A stretch of 64,000 nucleotides of DNA from Cyprinodon diabolis (taxonomy: Eukaryota > Chordata > Actinopteri > Cyprinodontiformes > Cyprinodontidae), in the NCBI GenBank assembly GCA_030533445.1, contig CM060078.1, positions 24,987,091 through 25,051,090 of the forward strand. Reading direction: 5' to 3'. Numbering within the stretch: the first letter of the stretch is position 1; each line of letters opens with the position of its first letter. Both the position numbers and the translations under genes were made by a program. Positions 1-12,331 of this stretch are shown in pieces. Below the pieces are notes generated by a model that made no database searches, had not been told where the DNA came from, and was given only the letters and a program-made list of their open reading frames with translations.

Positions 1-2429
1 TAAAACAAAGAGTACTTAATTAAATACAACTGGACTGATAAGACTAACAAGAAAAATAAAATTAGCTAAGCTTCTAATAAAAAAAAAAAAGTATGCTTAA
101 CTTAACAGCAGAATGAACAAAAATAAAAAAGCATTATTGCATTGCCCTCGAAATATGTTTTTTAAAAGTGTAAAATCCCTGAATGTATTGTGAAGTGCTT
201 TGATGTTCTAAGACTTGATAAAGCCGAATACAAGAACAGGCTTTTTAACATTAAGATGAAAGGAAAACTATAAGAAGTCAAAATTCTACAATAACCATGA
301 GTGCAAACCTTAAAGTAACTTTTTAAAATAAATAGAACATTTAGAAATGTCATGTTGCCAGGTACTTAAAAGGAAAAAGAAATAGAGTATGGGCTGGAAA
401 CCCCAAGGTCAAAGTGGGAAACACCCCCAAAGATGATGTCAAGGGGTGAAGTCATAAGATAATTCTGTCAGGATGTAACCGCAGAGATAAAGACATTGCG
501 TACTTTCTGACTCTCCGGGAAGGTTGAATGAGATTTCCTGTGTTTACTGTAATTGGTCAAACAGTGGCTCATGCTGATTAAATTATGGCGATGACACTTT
601 CTAATAACCCAGCAGGCTTGAGCACCTAAGAATGCTTTGTCATGGCTGCTTAGCAATCTAGACAGTGAATCAAGAATCACTTTTAAAGTATGCTTTAAGC
701 TCTAATTTTATACATCCATATATGGCTTGTAGCAAAAGTGTTATTTTCTATTTACTTATAATGCACCATTAAAAAATGTCCCTCACTTTGATTGCTATGT
801 TTGGAATTAAGTCTCTTGGATTTCTAATAATGTTTTATTTTTCTTCATTTTTTCCTCCTAAACAAGACAACCGATGTCATGGAAACCACATTTTTATTCA
901 AAACCATATTATAAGATTAATAAAAAACAACAACAATATGTTAGTTTTTTTTGTAGTTTTTTTTAACCTGACCTTCAACTCCAAAGTAATGCAGTTAGAC
1001 AGGGGTTTAATTCTCTGCATAATTCAGGTCAGGCTTTCAGATGTGAAAGGTTTTCAGAAGACTTGGGTTTAAAAATGTCCTAAGATCTTAAAGTTTACCC
1101 TTCATTTACAAACATGAAATTGAAATAGCGTAAAAAAACAAGTAAAAATTTTTCAAGTACCTGTGGGGAACCATGAAGAAGTTAAGAAAATCTGTAGTTA
1201 GGAAAACTAAACAAAGCAGATATCTATCCTTTATCATTTTCATCAATTTATAAAGCACTTTAAAAACCAAAGTGGAGTACGGGTACATACCATGGAATAA
1301 AAAATAATCATGATAATAAAAAGGCAATAACCAAAATACAAAGTTGATAGTAGTAACAAAAAAATCAGCAATAAAAGGTGAAGAAGAGACAAAGGCTACG
1401 CTAAAGGTTATCTTGTCTGTTTAAAAGATTAGTTTTTAAAAAGGACCTTCAATTTATGTTAGAATAGCAACAGAAAAGTCATTATATAAAGAAAACTAGA
1501 GATATACCGAGTTAAAGTAACCACAAACCATGGAGGAGATATAGCAAACATGAGAAAGGTGTGTTCATATTAGATGAGACCAATTTGTATGTTTTTCCAC
1601 TTAAAATAACCAACTAAGACTGCACATTACCCAGTTTGCCACTTTCTAACTGCATTCAGGTTTCTCATTTACCCTCACCTCCTCCAGCTTGCATGACTGA
1701 ACATTTGCTGCAAGCGACTTCAAATTAGGGTCAGATATTCATCACGTCCTCAATGTCAATTTTTTCACGGTAGAGACTTGAAGCCTGCGAAGCGCAACCA
1801 CGTTTCCATTTTCAGCAATCAAGCTTCCTGTGGTTACATAGCGCATCAAAAAGAAAAACAAAAAAAACAACACACCCTGTTTTTTCTGAACTGACATAAA
1901 GTCTTGCCCTGCCTTACGCCTAAACATGCAACTGAACGCATGCAAAGAAAAAGGATTGGGCTGTAAATACAAATTGATATTTTGCTCTACTATGTAGTAA
2001 AAACCCCAATGTGACAAAATTTAATGGAAAAGCACAAATGCAGATTTTTAGATTAAAAAATTCCAGAAAATCTGGCTGAATGTATTTTTCCAATTAAAGC
2101 TTCTTCAGTTTGACGTCTTGGCTGCTTATCCACTCACTCCTTCTCAGCTTTATATTGATTTCCCTTCACACTGGGACAATGTGTAAGTAATCCTCTCTCC
2201 CTCAAACGATGGTAGCGTTCTTCACTGACTCCTCCCTTTCTCCTTTATTATTTATTCCTGAGAAAACCCCCGTCTCATAGCAGCAGCCAGTGGGGGGATA
2301 ATCACACTGCATTCCCCATCACTTAGGTGTTCCCCATTAGTGCAATGATAAAGGATTGCTTTTGTGAAACTAATGAGAAATTTTCACATCTAATCAGAAC
2401 ATGCATCTCTTAACAAACAAAAAATGTAC
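1..2429 (-). other. Presumed st8sia1 intron 2, no exon seen
   Basis: AT-rich sequence downstream (minus sense) of st8sia1 exon 2. The next expected exon, which carries the large sialyl motif with its VVGNGG core, was looked for on the minus strand and not found, so it should lie left of the window. A small minus ORF at 1742-2017 has no family resemblance and no convincing splice context. I see no RNA gene or clear mobile element here. Confidence 0.5.
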
Positions 2430-2574
2430 CTGCACAAAAATAGAATACGTGTCGTTGTTGACGGTGTGCGAGTGGTAAAACTCTCCGTCGTACCACAGGA
2501 CTTTGCCAATAGGAGAGTTCTCCTTCGTCAACGAAAACATCCACTTTGGATTGCAGCATTCTGTGAGCAGGGTT
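2430..2574 (-). CDS. st8sia1: st8sia1 exon 2 (alpha-2,8-sialyltransferase)
   Basis: This is the second coding exon of a family-29 alpha-2,8-sialyltransferase of the GD3-synthase type, a Golgi enzyme that adds a second sialic acid to ganglioside GM3. Reading on the minus strand, the acceptor is a pyrimidine tract ending CTGCACAG and the donor is CAG/GTACAT. The exon is 145 nt. Its first base completes the codon split at the end of exon 1 and it then encodes 48 whole codons (residues 61-108). Visible landmarks match human ST8SIA1 in order: a CC pair, then SPIGK, then WYDGEF at about 87-92, then an N-glycosylation sequon NDT at about 100-102, then TYS and a final Q before the junction. This is the start of the luminal stem/catalytic boundary. 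The sialyl motifs L, S and VS are not in the window. ST8SIA5 and ST8SIA6 fit less well. Assignment to ST8SIA1 is from family knowledge; splice sites are read directly. Confidence 0.9.
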
Positions 2575-2726
2575 CTGTGCAGGGAATTGTACAAGGTTAG
2601 TCTAAAAAATGGGATTTCAACTTGTCCAAATGAGCTGCACAGACACAAGGTTGCAAATCAAAAAGGCGGTTGTCTTAAAATAATAAAAAAAACCTAAAAC
2701 AGAAGATTCCGTAAAAATTCAAAAAA

Positions 2727-2830
2727 TATCCACTGGACTTGGTTTCCAAGATTTGAAGACGTTTCGCCACCTCTCCAGGAAGCTTTCTCAATTCAAAAAT
2801 TAAATTCATTTTTCAATTGAGAAAGCAGAC
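2727..2830. repeat. Fragment of a common fish interspersed repeat
   Basis: The stretch around GAAGACGTTTCGCC followed by a CTCTCCAGGAAGC-like phrase resembles a repeat fragment I recognise from many fish genomes. The family cannot be named from the sequence. It lies in st8sia1 intron 1. Confidence 0.4.
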
Positions 2831-3128
2831 ATGTTTTTTTTTTTTTTTCATGTTGAGAAAATGATACCGGCAGAGCAGCAAAGCATATAAAGCAGATTGC
2901 TCACCTGGAAAGGGGCCTCTGTACATCTTTAAATAGATTTCCTGTGTGCAACATATGGTTATAAAAAAAAAGTCCCATTGGAACAAATCAAGCTTTGATT
3001 TGGTCATATATAGTTAAATCCACAGTCATAGACACTTGTATGATTTGGGCAAGTTTTTTGTTTTTCTTTTTTTCTTTTATCAATTTTTGTTTCCAGACTA
3101 AAAGTAAAATGAATATTTTTGAAGCGAC

Positions 3129-4400
3129 TAGGGCTGCAACAACGAATCGATAAAATCGATAAAAATCGACTTTTAAAAGCGTTGGCAACGAATTTCCTCA
3201 TCGATTAGTTGTGTTGCGCGATTAATGCGTCATCCGCCGCCGTCGTCATTGCCGTGGGGAGCCTCCCCCATCCCAACCCTGTTCTCCCGCGGCGCTCCCG
3301 CAGGAGTCCCTCTCAGCGCTGCAGTCAGAGCCGCAGGATTGCAAATGAAGCGCGCATGCGCCTGGATTGACGGCGCAAATTGATCACAATAATTAAAACA
3401 GCCTGCGCTTTGTGAAGCGAAAAAAGTCGTAACATGCAACTTTTGTATAACCAAATGAACATGGCACGGAAGCACCACTGTTATGACGCAGCATCTGAAA
3501 AGAAGACACGTTGGAGCCTTTGATGGCAGTGAAGAGAGCTGATCAGCAGGGTGAGCGACCATGCTTGTTTGGTTTTAAAGTGGGGAAACGTAACGTTAGT
3601 TTCTCAGGTAGCTCATCTGATGCTTTCCTTACCTTGTAAGTAGGTTACAGACAGTGATAAGGTTGGCTACTTATTTTACTTTTAATTTCATTTGAATTAA
3701 CTTAAGCAGCGTTTATATTTTCTTTATAAATAAATTAACTTGCAAATTATGAGGGCAAGGCTTTTAAAGTTTAAATCTTCTGGCAAAGATAAAGTAAAGA
3801 AGATCCTGCAATTTATGGAAGTAAAGCAGAATAAAATCCAGCAAGATCAGTAATATGTCAATTAATTATATGCCACATTCCCATGTAAATATCTGTCTTT
3901 GGAGGATGTGTTTTTTAGCACCCCTAGTTCTCTCATTTTTATTCCAAATACAATTTATAATTTGAATCACAGGGCTATTTTTATCTCTATGGTTAAGTAT
4001 TTTCTCAAGTAGCAACTTTAACTGCTATACTTTCCTGTCTTAAAAGGCAGAACTCTTCTAGTCTAAAAAAACTAATTTGTTGAAATGGGGGGGACCCATT
4101 GTTTGAGCCCCTTAGGGGCTTCAAAACTACCTGTCTTTTTTGCGCTTTATGAAACAAAGTACCCTATATTTTGTGGATGTACAGCTACATTTCTCATGTA
4201 AGTTTGCGTAGTTTTAACACAAACATTTATTTTTCATATTGCACCAGTACAGTTAATGAGCAACCTCAACTTGTGTGCTTGTTTGTTCTGTTTTAAATTT
4301 TTATTTTGGAATAAAGAGGTTAATATAAAAAATATTTTTTGTCCGATTCATCGATTAATCGAAAAAATAATCGGCCGATTCATCGTTAGTTGCAGCCCTA
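3129..4400. mobile_element. Non-autonomous hAT-type DNA transposon (1272 bp)
   Basis: The element begins TAGGGCTGCAAC and ends GTTGCAGCCCTA, a perfect 12 bp terminal inverted repeat. Beyond it both ends carry imperfect arrays of ATCGAT/ATTCATCG motifs. It is flanked by an exact 8 bp target-site duplication GAAGCGAC (3121-3128 and 4401-4408), which is diagnostic of the hAT superfamily. No transposase ORF is left; a GC-rich block at about 3230-3380 may be remains of a promoter and first exon of a longer parent. It lies in intron 1 of st8sia1, in an orientation that cannot be defined. Confidence 0.9.
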
Positions 4401-4741
4401 GAAGCGACTCAGCCCAGAGTCCCTATTTGATTCTGATCAAATATTCTACAAATGAAGCTAAAGATGAGGATAATGGAAAGAAGACCTTTCAGCTACACAT
4501 TAATTGGAAGTCTCTACCTAATATGTGCAAAAAGCAAGACAACAATTACAACGTTTTGATTGATGTTCTTCCAACAAACCATTCTGAAATGCAATGCTCT
4601 ATGAAAGTTGTAAATAAAAACTCTTCTTTTCAAAATGTATATTATCTTATATGATGTATTTCTAAAAAAAATGGCTGCTTAGTTAAGAAACACAATTTTA
4701 CATAAAACTCACAATATTATGAATAATTTCAGGCCTAGCTG

Positions 4742-5168
4742 CAGTGGCGGTTCTAGACCAAATGTATCAGGGGCCAAGAGGGGGCACAGCATGTTTTCAT
4801 GGGGGCAAAGAAAAGCTTGACATAAAAAAACGGGCAAAGGATTAAAATATAGTAAGATAGCTGCATGAGGTGACATTTCTATTAAATGGTTTAATTTAAA
4901 TTCTATTTCTTATTAGGTCAATATACATTCATAATTTAGGAATTTTACATATTTTTGACTTAATTTAAGTTGAAATAAATAAAAAAAAATCTATAAACTC
5001 TGTATAAGAGTTTTATTTGTTTAAAAAAGCGGGCGAATGGAAACTGGGATCCTATCTCAATACCACTGAAGCTATCCCCTTATTGTTTTTAAATAATTGC
5101 AAAAACAAAATTTGTAAAGAAAACAAAAGGCACAGGCCCCTCTTGGCCCCTGTCTAGAACCACCCCTG
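4742..5168. mobile_element. Non-autonomous hAT-type miniature element (427 bp)
   Basis: The ends are imperfect inverted repeats: the left end CAGTGGCGGTTCTAGA pairs with the complement of the right end, CAGGGGTGGTTCTAGA. Both continue into a shared GGGGCCAAGAGGGG block about 30 bp inside. An exact 8 bp duplication CCTAGCTG flanks it (4734-4741 and 5169-5176), as expected for hAT. The interior is AT-rich with no coding capacity. It is the second hAT-like insertion in the short first intron of st8sia1. Confidence 0.88.
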
Positions 5169-5300
5169 CCTAGCTGTATAAATGCTTAATAGAGATTTTG
5201 TTCTATTATTCTAGTTGCATTTTATTCCCAGCAGCCAAATCTTATGAATAATAATAGAGATCTAAGGATGTTTCAGACGCATGTGCGCCTGGAGACCAAC

Positions 5301-5479
5301 CTGTACAGATCGATGCCAGTCTGATTCTTCTGCCACACTTCCCCCAGCCCCAGCACCTCCTCCACAATCTCTTTGTCGCTCGGGGGTCTGTAAACGGGGT
5401 AAACGTAGAACCATCCGAGCACCAGCACGCACAGAGCGGCCCACGCCGACAGCTTGGCCCGGTAGCATCGCGCCAACAT
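5301..5479 (-). CDS. st8sia1: st8sia1 exon 1 (signal-anchor exon)
   Basis: First coding exon of the GD3-synthase-type sialyltransferase. The minus-strand ATG at 5479 opens 59 codons plus two bases; the donor is AG/GTTGGT at 5300-5295, and the split codon is completed by exon 2 in the correct phase. Residues 1-9 are a short basic cytoplasmic tail, about 10-30 a signal-anchor segment ending FYVYPVY, and 31-60 the start of the luminal stem with PSDKEIVEEVL and an NQT sequon at 52-54. Human ST8SIA1 has the same order: FPVYR, then NEKEIV, then RNQT. The protein is therefore a type II Golgi membrane protein. This ATG is chosen because it places the anchor segment nearly at the N-terminus, as in the shorter of the two possible human starts. 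Without splicing the frame would end at 5273 in eight intron-encoded residues, which would look like a 68-residue microprotein but is not. Confidence 0.9.
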
Positions 5480-5960
5480 CTTTCTCCCAGTCTTCTATAG
5501 GAACAGCAGCAGCGAGGCGGTGCAAACCACGCACAAAGCGCAGAATCAGAACCGCTCCTTGCCTCCAATCTCGGGTCAGAGCATTTTTAAGTGGGGTACA
5601 AGCTGCTCGGTGATCCGGTTGCTTGGTTTATGCATCTGACTAGAAACCCGGATATGAATTAGATGAATTAGAATAAGTGAAGAAAAGGAAGGAGCCTGTC
5701 CCTGCGGCGCCCTGCTGGCGGTGCATCAGCACCATCACCCCAGGCTGGCTTATTGGGAGGAATCAGACGGACCTCCAAATCAAAGCCTTGGCGTATGCTG
5801 GTCCGCTCCGTATTTCGACCTTCAGCACTGAAAAGCGATCCTTTCTACGGGGTTCGAGGCTCTTTAAAGGCCCCTTGCCTAAATCAATGAAGGTGAGCTG
5901 CACAGATGCAGACTTCCCTTGTCAACACATACCCCTTTACCGAGACAGTAAAAAAGGAGG
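5480..5960 (-). promoter_or_regulatory. GC-rich st8sia1 promoter / 5' UTR region
   Basis: Sequence upstream (minus sense) of the st8sia1 start codon has clearly more G+C and CpG than its surroundings, continuing from exon 1, as in many vertebrate CpG-type promoters. No TATA box is obvious, so the transcription start cannot be placed. Open frames on the plus strand here, such as 5677-6006, show no recognisable family. Confidence 0.45.
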
Positions 5961-6006
5961 TGCGTTAAGATGGATGGGTTTAAGGCGAATGTTGCTTTCA
6001 AAATAA

Positions 6007-8180
6007 AAGCATGCGGTCAAACGCCCCGAGCATCTGGGCTAAAAACTCAGCTCAAACATCTTGTATAAATTGCGGAATGACAGTGATGGAGCTGGGATTG
6101 GGTGCCATATTTCCCATAATAAAAACCTCCACTGGCCAAAAGCACCTCATAATTCTATTGATCTATTGACAGAAGCACATTCATTTCGGTACTTTATTTT
6201 TTCAGTTTTGTTGTTTTTTTTTACTTTTTTATATGAACATATAAGTATTTCATTTTCTCGGTTTCATTGTTTTCTACTTTGCTGTTTTTATAAATGCTCT
6301 AGAAATACTGTTGTAAGGAATTAAATATTTATGTGATGCATTAAAATTGAATACATCACATTAAATTGTTGCATCGCTGACAATTTACTGAAATGGCAGC
6401 GAAGCAAATTAGCAGACCAAGGATTTCACCAGTAAAAACATGTGCTTTGCTGCAAGATAACCACAGTACCCCAACAGTTACCCAAAATATGTTCAGTTCC
6501 TACCAGGCAGTGTGTGTGCTCTTTCATCCTTTAGGAAACTTATATCATATTGCACTACCGCCATCTGCAGGCTTTATGTTGGCAACAACAACAACAGATA
6601 ATACCTATAAAATTATTACAATTAAAGGCATTTAATCATCTCTGTATAATCTGTGAATATTGTGGGCGTTAGTCTGAATATGATTATTATTAGACTGAAT
6701 GTAATAAAATGCTTTTTTTGAGAAGCACCAACAACTAAAAAAAAAATAAAAAATCAGAGAACATTTAATGTTTTTGAAAGCAGTAACTGTGCTTCTATTT
6801 CCTCTTGACCAGGCCTGTGTTTAAACTTTGTTAAGGCTTAATTCCTTATGACCAGAGACCATCGACTGGGCATAGACTGAGCAAGTCTAACATTAATCTT
6901 TTAACCGCCAGCCAGGCTTTCTCTTTGGATGTGTGTCTTGGACATTGATAGCTTCTCATACCTTCAATGTTCCCTTTGGCCTTTTCTCAGGGCAACACTA
7001 CAATACACAATAAATAAAACAAACAAACAAACAACTGCATTCTTGACCGAGTCAAATACCAGCAACTTCTCCAAGTGAGGTGTAGAGAACTATGGGGCAG
7101 TTAGGGCTCCTAATGGAACCATGCTGGGATTAACAGAGGGCATAAGTCAAGGTTGGGAGGGTGGTGAAAGAGATGGCATGGCAGGCCACTTGTGTGAAGT
7201 CATGTCCAGCTCTTCTCTGTGGTCTGCAAACAGTTGTGTTACTATGGAGGACTGTGCAAAATAAGCTGAAAATGCTGGCAGTTACCAACTGTTTAAATTA
7301 AAGATAACGTATTGATAAACAAATAAAATATAAAGTGAACAAGCTTTTGTAAAAATACAGACCAACATAAAAATATAAGAAGGAATCATAACCTGACTGA
7401 ATAGGAGTTAGTAATGAGCAAAAGATTCTTACCTATAGGGTGAAGCTAAATCCCAGACAGGTGTACCGATTAATACAAACTGAAAACTGCAGAATATTAC
7501 AGATTAAACCAACTTTAAATCTGAAGACCATGACAGGATCCATCATTTTTTTTTTTTTTTTTTTAATCCTTGGATAGTATTCAAATACAAATTCTGCAAG
7601 AAAATGAATGGATTCTATCTATTCAAACAGAAGGCTTGCAGGTCAAGAGCAAAAATGTTCAACATTTTTCCAAGATTTATCTTGTTTATTCAGCTCTGAA
7701 ACACATGAAATATTCAAGGAAATTCCGCTGTGATACTTTTGGGCAAGAAAGAGGAGAGAGAATGTCTTAAAAGGTGCAGGTTAAATGAACAATACACTAA
7801 ACTCATTCAAAAAAGTCAGAGAAGTGAGAATGGCATTGAGTGACAAGTGAGACCAATACATAAAAGTATTGGCAAGGTTTAACCAAAATGTTTAAAATGT
7901 GTAAAACAAATCAATAACAAAGGTTTTGTGTGGTAAACATGACAATCTATGCAAAAAAATAACGAAACAAAATAAAAATATGACATTAAAACACAAAGAA
8001 TAACACCAATATTTTGTATACAAACAAAAGACAGAGATTATAGGCCACAATTGAATATTGTCAGAATAAAACATTCCTGAGGCCGACATGACTGGTTTGT
8101 TTGGAATGGATGGTACCAGATGTGAACAGGGCCAAGTAATGTAAAAAAAATAAAGATCAGGCTTAGTTATGCCATCTTAT
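6007..8180. other. Intergenic, nothing recognised
   Basis: AT-rich sequence with scattered homopolymers. No exon, RNA gene or transposon termini were identified. Confidence 0.5.
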
Positions 8181-9073
8181 TGTCACGGCTCAGAACAGGA
8201 AAAAACAAGGATTTAAGACAGACAGTTGGATAATTCAAAAGCATTTATTTAAAAAACGATGGATCTACCGTTAGAGCAAGGACGTCTAAGGCAGAAACCT
8301 CTGCAGGAATGAAATACAGGTTAGGAACCACGTTAAACTGGTGGAGGAAGATTATGAATGTGTGAGTCACTAAGCTGGTCTTAAAGTTTAGTGCCCAGAG
8401 AACAAGGCTAATTCAGGCAAGACTTGATGGGCGCCGCCCAAGATGCGGAAGACCCAGAGGATAGAGAACAAGCAGGAGATCACATCCGGGCAGATCAAGG
8501 AAGACATGTCATTTCAGAGGGCAAAGCCAAAGCTGGGGACAAGGATGTGCTCAGGATACAGAACCAGGAGGTCAGAAGTCTGAAGAGATTCCGAAGGGAA
8601 ATCCAGAACGGTGACAGGAAGCAGCTCCAAGTTCAGCAAACAGACAAAAACAAGCAGGAGTCCAAAGGCAGGTCAGTCAAACAGATCAGATGGGAACAGA
8701 CAGGCTCAGTGGTTGAGAGGCAGAACAGGTCAGGTCCAGGTAATCAGAAACAGTAAGGTAACGCTTAAACACTCTAAACACTCGCTCAAGTATAATAGCC
8801 TGATGACTGGAAGCAAACATGTTAAAACAGATCACACAGGAATAGGCAGGTTCAGTGGTTGAGAGGCAGAACACGTAATCAGAAACATTAAGGTAAAGCT
8901 GGCACACTCTCCCGACTGACTGAGGAATAATCTGGTACTGATGACTGGTAGCAGTCAGGTTAAATAGAAGCTGGACCCTGTGGATAAGCTAAACGGTAAT
9001 GAGAAAACGGTTAGAGCTAAGCAGGCGAAATAATTGAGTAATCCAGGCAATAATCACCACCGACATCATGACA
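8181..9073. repeat. LTR-like repeat, TGTCACGG...CATGACA (893 bp)
   Basis: The block starts TGTCACGG and ends ATCATGACA. It is bordered by CTTAT and CTTAC, a 4-of-5 match consistent with an old 5 bp target duplication, so a solo LTR is possible. Its interior holds two diverged tandem copies of a roughly 145 bp unit (about 8695-8840 and 8841-8975) that share a GGTTGAGAGGCAGAAC phrase, AATCAGAAACA and GATGACTGG. The end sequence is like that of the LTRs at 24933-27158, but the bodies differ. A fish repeat family with these ends is familiar to me; class assignment is an inference. Confidence 0.5.
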
Positions 9074-12000
9074 CTTACCTGTCCTTTCAGTTTGATTGTT
9101 CGGCAAAAGTTTATAACCTAATGACCGTAATTCATGATTACTATGATAGAAGGAAAGCACTTTCAAGAAAAAAAAGTAGAGCTTTTGTGGTCTCCTGTTT
9201 AGGCACTTAAAATGGTTGTCTGCTGTAAGAATGAATCTACACCAATAAATGTTTTTTGGTTCAAAAGAATTAAGAAATGAACTATGCAACGGATTATTTT
9301 GCTACTTAATCTTGCACTTTCTATAATACACAATTTTCAGCAGAAGCCAATGTGAGTCCCTTTCCATATTTTGTTTTGATTGTTCTTTTTTCCTATTCTC
9401 CAAATGTTCCCAACCAGTTATAAGCAGCAACAATTGAAAGTGCAATAGAAACACCCTACCAATACTAAAGCCTTCTCCCTTTTTATTTTGAGAGGCTGTG
9501 TGTCTCTGTAGCGACAGTAGCAGGGTTGGGTTGCATCAGGAATAGCTCTCCCACCTGCTGAGGTTCACTGAATAACAGAGCATTTGTTGTTCCACGTAGC
9601 TTTTCTCCTTTTATTGGCCTTGGATGCATCCCTGGCTCTCATCTTATTTCTGTTTAAAGTGGCTGGCACCATGTAACCTTAAACTATCTGTAGCTCCAAA
9701 ATAGGAACTTCAGCAATCTATGCTCATCTGTTATTGTACCATTCAAAGGAGCATCACCTCAAATATTATATAAAAAGATTATCACAAAAACAACATAAAT
9801 AAGCTTTTTCAAAAATAAATAAATGACCTAATGAGCTTGTAAACAAATACCTTTGTTCTCAGTATTTTCCTAACCCCTCTGTTTACGAAAGGTTTACCAT
9901 AGCATCTCATGTTCCTCTAAGAAGGCTAATGCTCTGTTTATCAAAAACACCTCAGCGCTCACATCAGCTTTATTCTAGTTTGAGCTTCTGGAAAGATTAG
10001 AAACTTGATGCTCTGGGGTTAAGTGATTTACAAGAAGTGTCACAGCTTGGGTCAAGATTAGCACTCGTGCTCCAAAATCTTCACAATGCCATGCCAAAGA
10101 ACTGTTCAAAGTAGCTACAAATAGAAAATAAATACTTTTTATAGAACAGAGGGAGGTTAAAGAAAGCCATTTTTTTATATAATGAGAGCACAGCTGGCAT
10201 TTCTGGAGACTGTAAACGTTGAAAAACTTTTAGTGCTTTTGTTAATTAACTCAAATCCTACGTTCTTGATTAAGGTTGTAGTTGTAGATCACCTTATACC
10301 TTGAATTATTTGTACCGTATTGAGTCGATGAAATTAACCAGTCAGAAAAGCAACATAAAGTGCAAACATGTCTAATCATAGAGCGAGTTACTGTATGAAT
10401 GTATATTCATTTTTCTTTTACTAAATGCATTGTATCATAGAATTCACAGAATATTTGTCGGTGAATAATCCATAGAGAAATCAATGCATCCTTCCATCCA
10501 TCTAGGCTCAGAAGTAAATCCGCACAGAAAGACACTAACTTGGTTTCGAACCTAAGACCTTCCTGTTTGGCAGAAGAGCTTAGAAAATATTCAGAGTCAC
10601 CTCTTTATTTCTTATGAAAACAAAAAAAAAAGTAACATATCTAAAAAGAAAAGATGAGAGATATTAATCTCAAACAATTATAATTACATTATACTATTAA
10701 ACACCTTGTGAACAAAAATAAAATGACTGCTTCAGCTTCCATTATGTTTGTATAACGAAGGTTCTCTGAACTACATCATAAATTAAGTTGTGTGGTATCA
10801 TAGATTCGTAGTAGTTGTGTTTGTTTTATTTATTTTTTCTCTACATTTCCAAATCTGCTTTAAAATGTAAACTTTAGCTCAGGCTTGATAATAAGATTGA
10901 TGTCCTTAGTGCAGCTTTAGGTATGAGTTATTGCTCAACCTCGTTAGGGTAATGTAGCAAATATAGCTTTCATATGAAACAATCATTCCACTGTTTTCCC
11001 TAAATATATCTTATACAGCTGCAGATTAACTATACTAAAGTGAGAAGATCATATATTTAGTTATAAATGAATATCATTTTATTTTTTTCCTTATAAATAT
11101 GAATGAATGAGTGGATTAAATTTCATTTCAGACAATTATTAAATAATAATAGATAAATGAATTTCAGAAAATATTTGAAACAAACAACAATGTACCACAC
11201 CAAAAAAGGTGATTGATTACAGGTTAAACAGGTTTTCAATTCCAAAACACTTAAATTAATTTGAACATAACAGAAGCTAATAAAATAAACAAAATGTTCC
11301 ACTTAATAGGCTTCCTAGTATATATAACCTGAGATCTGACATTGATTATTGATTCATTAGTAATCATTGATTACTAATTTATGTAAATTATCTGTAAATA
11401 TTTTACATACCCCTTCTCCCTCTAATTGGAATTAAATTGCCTTAATTGACCTTACTGTTTAACTTCTTTTGTTTGGATTCAAAGAAGCACCAAATACAAA
11501 AAACAGTCTGAAAATGTGGGATATTACTAGTCTTCTAAATTGATTATGCACTTTGCCCTACTTCTATTCATTAAAAAACATTTCTTTATAGTTTTATTAG
11601 TTACGATTTGAACTGCCATTAACTTTGTTATTTCTCTTTTGTTCTACCTATAAAAGGTGCACCTGACATACAGGTGCTATGCTTGTTTGTCTTTTTGCAG
11701 AAAAGGACTATTAATTGAGATTTTGCTGCCATAAGCTCTGTAAATATTCTTTTTTTTTCTTTCGATACAAATGAATCCCTATGAACTGTTCTGTGTTGCT
11801 GCCTATTAATTGGGTCCTTAAACTTACTTCTTTCTTTTTTTCTAAAAATGTCACATGCATTGTCAGGATATTTAAGGACAAGGTATTAACTCAAACACAT
11901 TGAGCATTAAATCAGAATTTAATTAGTTTTTTACCATGGTTTCTATTAAACTTAATTGAATGTCACTTTATGATTAGTTTGTATTGGAATATGTTTGATG

Positions 12001-12255
12001 ACAGTTGTTCTGAAGTATTAAAAGCATTTATGAATTGAAATAAAATTGTGTTATTGTTATTGTTTTCCTTCAAAGAGGCTTAAAATGTCATTTTAGATGA
12101 GAGGGAAGAGAGGCCACGATTGGGCTAGAGGCCAGGATAGAGCATTATTCTTTCAGTGGAGTTATTACAGTGTTAGAGAGCTGATATTCCCCACTTGGTC
12201 TGGTGCCAGAGCATTCTTCAGACCAGACGTTATATTTACTGTCCACTCACCACCC
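9074..12255. other. Intergenic sequence upstream of troponin I
   Basis: AT-rich sequence with no recognised exons or transposon ends. It would contain distal regulatory sequence of the troponin I gene, but no specific element can be supported. Confidence 0.5.
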
Positions 12256-12260
12256 CTCTC

Positions 12261-12331
12261 ATATAAAAAGCTTTCCATTGTCTGGAGCAGCTGCTGTTTG
12301 ACTCAACGCATCGGAAGACATTCATTCAAAG
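12261..12331 (+). promoter_or_regulatory. Troponin I core promoter and noncoding exon 1
   Basis: A TATA-type box ATATAAAAAG lies at 12261-12270. A start about 25-30 bases downstream gives a short untranslated exon ending AAAG/GTAAAC at 12331. This noncoding-first-exon layout is usual for vertebrate troponin I genes. A CAGCTG E-box (12288-12293) overlaps the expected start site; whether it binds a myogenic factor is unknown. Coding begins in the next exon. Confidence 0.6.

Noticed and set aside
1742..2017. Minus-strand 91-residue frame
   Set aside because: No family resemblance, poly-Phe/hydrophobic low-complexity centre, and it does not match any sialyltransferase exon expected here.
5281..5613. 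Plus-strand 110-residue frame
   Set aside because: Antisense shadow of st8sia1 exon 1 in a GC-rich region.
5677..6006. Plus-strand 109-residue frame
   Set aside because: No recognisable domain; GC-rich promoter sequence gives long frames by chance.
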